NCBI GenBank assembly: GCA_964614065.1
Contig: CAZTJJ010000102.1
Location: 1-6,208 of the forward strand
Length of the DNA: 6,208 bases
Source: M55B111 sp964614065
GTDB taxonomy: Bacteria; Bipolaricaulota; Bipolaricaulia; M55B111
Reading direction: 5' to 3'
Positions within the stretch are counted from its first letter, which is position 1, and every line of letters begins with the position of its first letter. The notes below the pieces were generated by a model. That model searched no databases, was not told where the DNA came from, and saw only the letters and a program-made list of their open reading frames with translations. Both the position numbers and the translations under genes were made by a program. Of the stretch, positions 5,893-6,208 are shown piece after piece.

Positions 5893-6208
5893 GGGGAAGT
5901 TAAGCCGGATTCTGTGTGGAGGGGTCATCTATCTAAGCAGCCTACCCGGAGGTTTAGCGGAGCGGGTCACTCCACGCCTCCCTATTTGGCTTTTCTCCAG
6001 CCGGGGTTTACCGTACCTTCCTTCCTCACGGAGGAAGTGGTGAGCTCTTACCTCACCGTTTCACCCTTTCCGGCACTTACTTTAGTATGGACTTTGAGAT
6101 TTACTTTAACTTACAGTAGAAACATTTAGTTGTACTTGTATCTCTCCGTTCAGAGTGAATACTAAAGTAAGTGCCGGTGGTCTGTTCTCTGTGGCACTTT
6201 CCAGCCGT
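5893..6208 (-). ncRNA. rnpB: RNase P RNA, bacterial type A, 5' end beyond the window
   Basis: This is the catalytic RNA that cleaves the 5' leader from precursor tRNAs. On the - strand it shows the conserved order: J11/12 with CACAGAGAACAGACC (AACAGAGAGCAAACC in E. coli), P12, AAGGGUGAAA, P13 (GGTGAG 6039-6044 with CTCACC 6052-6057 in + strand terms) and P14 (6021-6027 with 6031-6037). Then come GGTAAACCCC, AAAGCCAAATAGGGAGG, and the P15-P17 arm (5948-5952 with 5977-5981). The tRNA CCA-binding GGU lies in GGGTAGGCTGCT (5938-5949), and the P4 strand is ACAGAATCCGGCTTA. Roughly the first 100-120 nt (P1-P10 5' strands) lie past the right edge. Two departures stand out: no hairpin between GGCTGCTTAGA and TAGATGACC, where P18 belongs, and a P12 arm of 108 nt. 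It converges with the Liv operon. Confidence 0.95.
6070..6177 (-). repeat. Extended P12 hairpin inside rnpB
   Basis: CCGGCACTTACTTTAGTAT (6070-6088) and its exact complement (6159-6177) form a perfect 19-bp stem enclosing 70 nt. In the RNA this stem replaces helix P12, which in E. coli spans only about 30 nt. The enclosed 70 nt are AT-rich; GAGAT (6097-6101) can pair with ATCTC (6140-6144), so the arm may continue with further short helices. There is no T run at its base and no ORF inside. The shape (terminal inverted repeat plus AT-rich centre) would also fit a small inserted element, but I see no flanking duplication. Confidence 0.85.

Noticed and set aside
5914..6129. 71-codon open frame on the + strand
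   Set aside because: It lies wholly on the antisense strand of rnpB, whose conserved RNA core explains the sequence.
6070..6177. The 19-bp inverted repeat as an intrinsic terminator
   Set aside because: There is no T run after the stem on either strand, and its position between J11/12 and P13 of rnpB identifies it as helix P12.

Overview
The window (about 44% G+C by eye, not computed) is dominated by a complete five-gene branched-chain/polar amino acid ABC importer of the Liv (HAAT) family, all on the + strand. The order is substrate-binding protein, LivH and LivM (membrane permeases), LivG and LivF (ATPases). It is followed by a convergent, 5'-truncated gene for bacterial type A RNase P RNA (rnpB) on the - strand. 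The source is a bacterium. The binding protein has an Sec-type signal peptide ending in ALA with no lipobox cysteine, which suggests a soluble periplasmic protein and hence a diderm cell. Many Liv operons, moderate G+C and a diderm envelope would fit an amino-acid-fermenting anaerobe such as a member of Synergistota. That placement is inference only; no taxonomic marker here is decisive.

Layout. Positions 1-600 are gene-poor: one 63-codon unknown ORF with an excellent ribosome binding site lies between two imperfect inverted repeats, possibly a decayed mobile element. Positions 597-894 hold the broken N-terminus of a major facilitator superfamily transporter, with a frameshift in an A run and truncation after the second membrane segment. 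Positions 895-1134 are the promoter and leader of the Liv operon. A TTGACA/extended -10 promoter candidate lies at 920-948, a stem-loop at the predicted 5' end of the transcript, and an orphan perfect Shine-Dalgarno sequence about 80 nt before the real one. The binding protein gene occupies 1135-2421. A strong intrinsic terminator at 2444-2482 separates it from livH-livM-livG-livF (2500-5793), whose genes are spaced by 3 nt or overlap by 1 and 14 nt. rnpB runs leftward from beyond the right edge to about 5893.

How the genes work together. The periplasmic protein captures an amino acid and delivers it to the LivH-LivM channel, which the LivG-LivF heterodimer drives with ATP. The terminator after the first gene would leave binding protein in excess over the membrane complex. 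LivG has an altered ABC signature (LTIAD) and LivF has Gln in place of the switch His. Because composite ATP sites pair one subunit's Walker motifs with the other's signature, both defects fall in the same site, so the importer probably has one consensus and one degenerate site.

The most unusual part is rnpB. Helix P18 appears to be absent, and helix P12 is replaced by a 108-nt arm closed by a perfect 19-bp stem, while the tRNA CCA-binding motif and the P4 strand are intact. I see no clear undescribed multi-gene system; the RNase P RNA architecture and the operon leader are the best leads.
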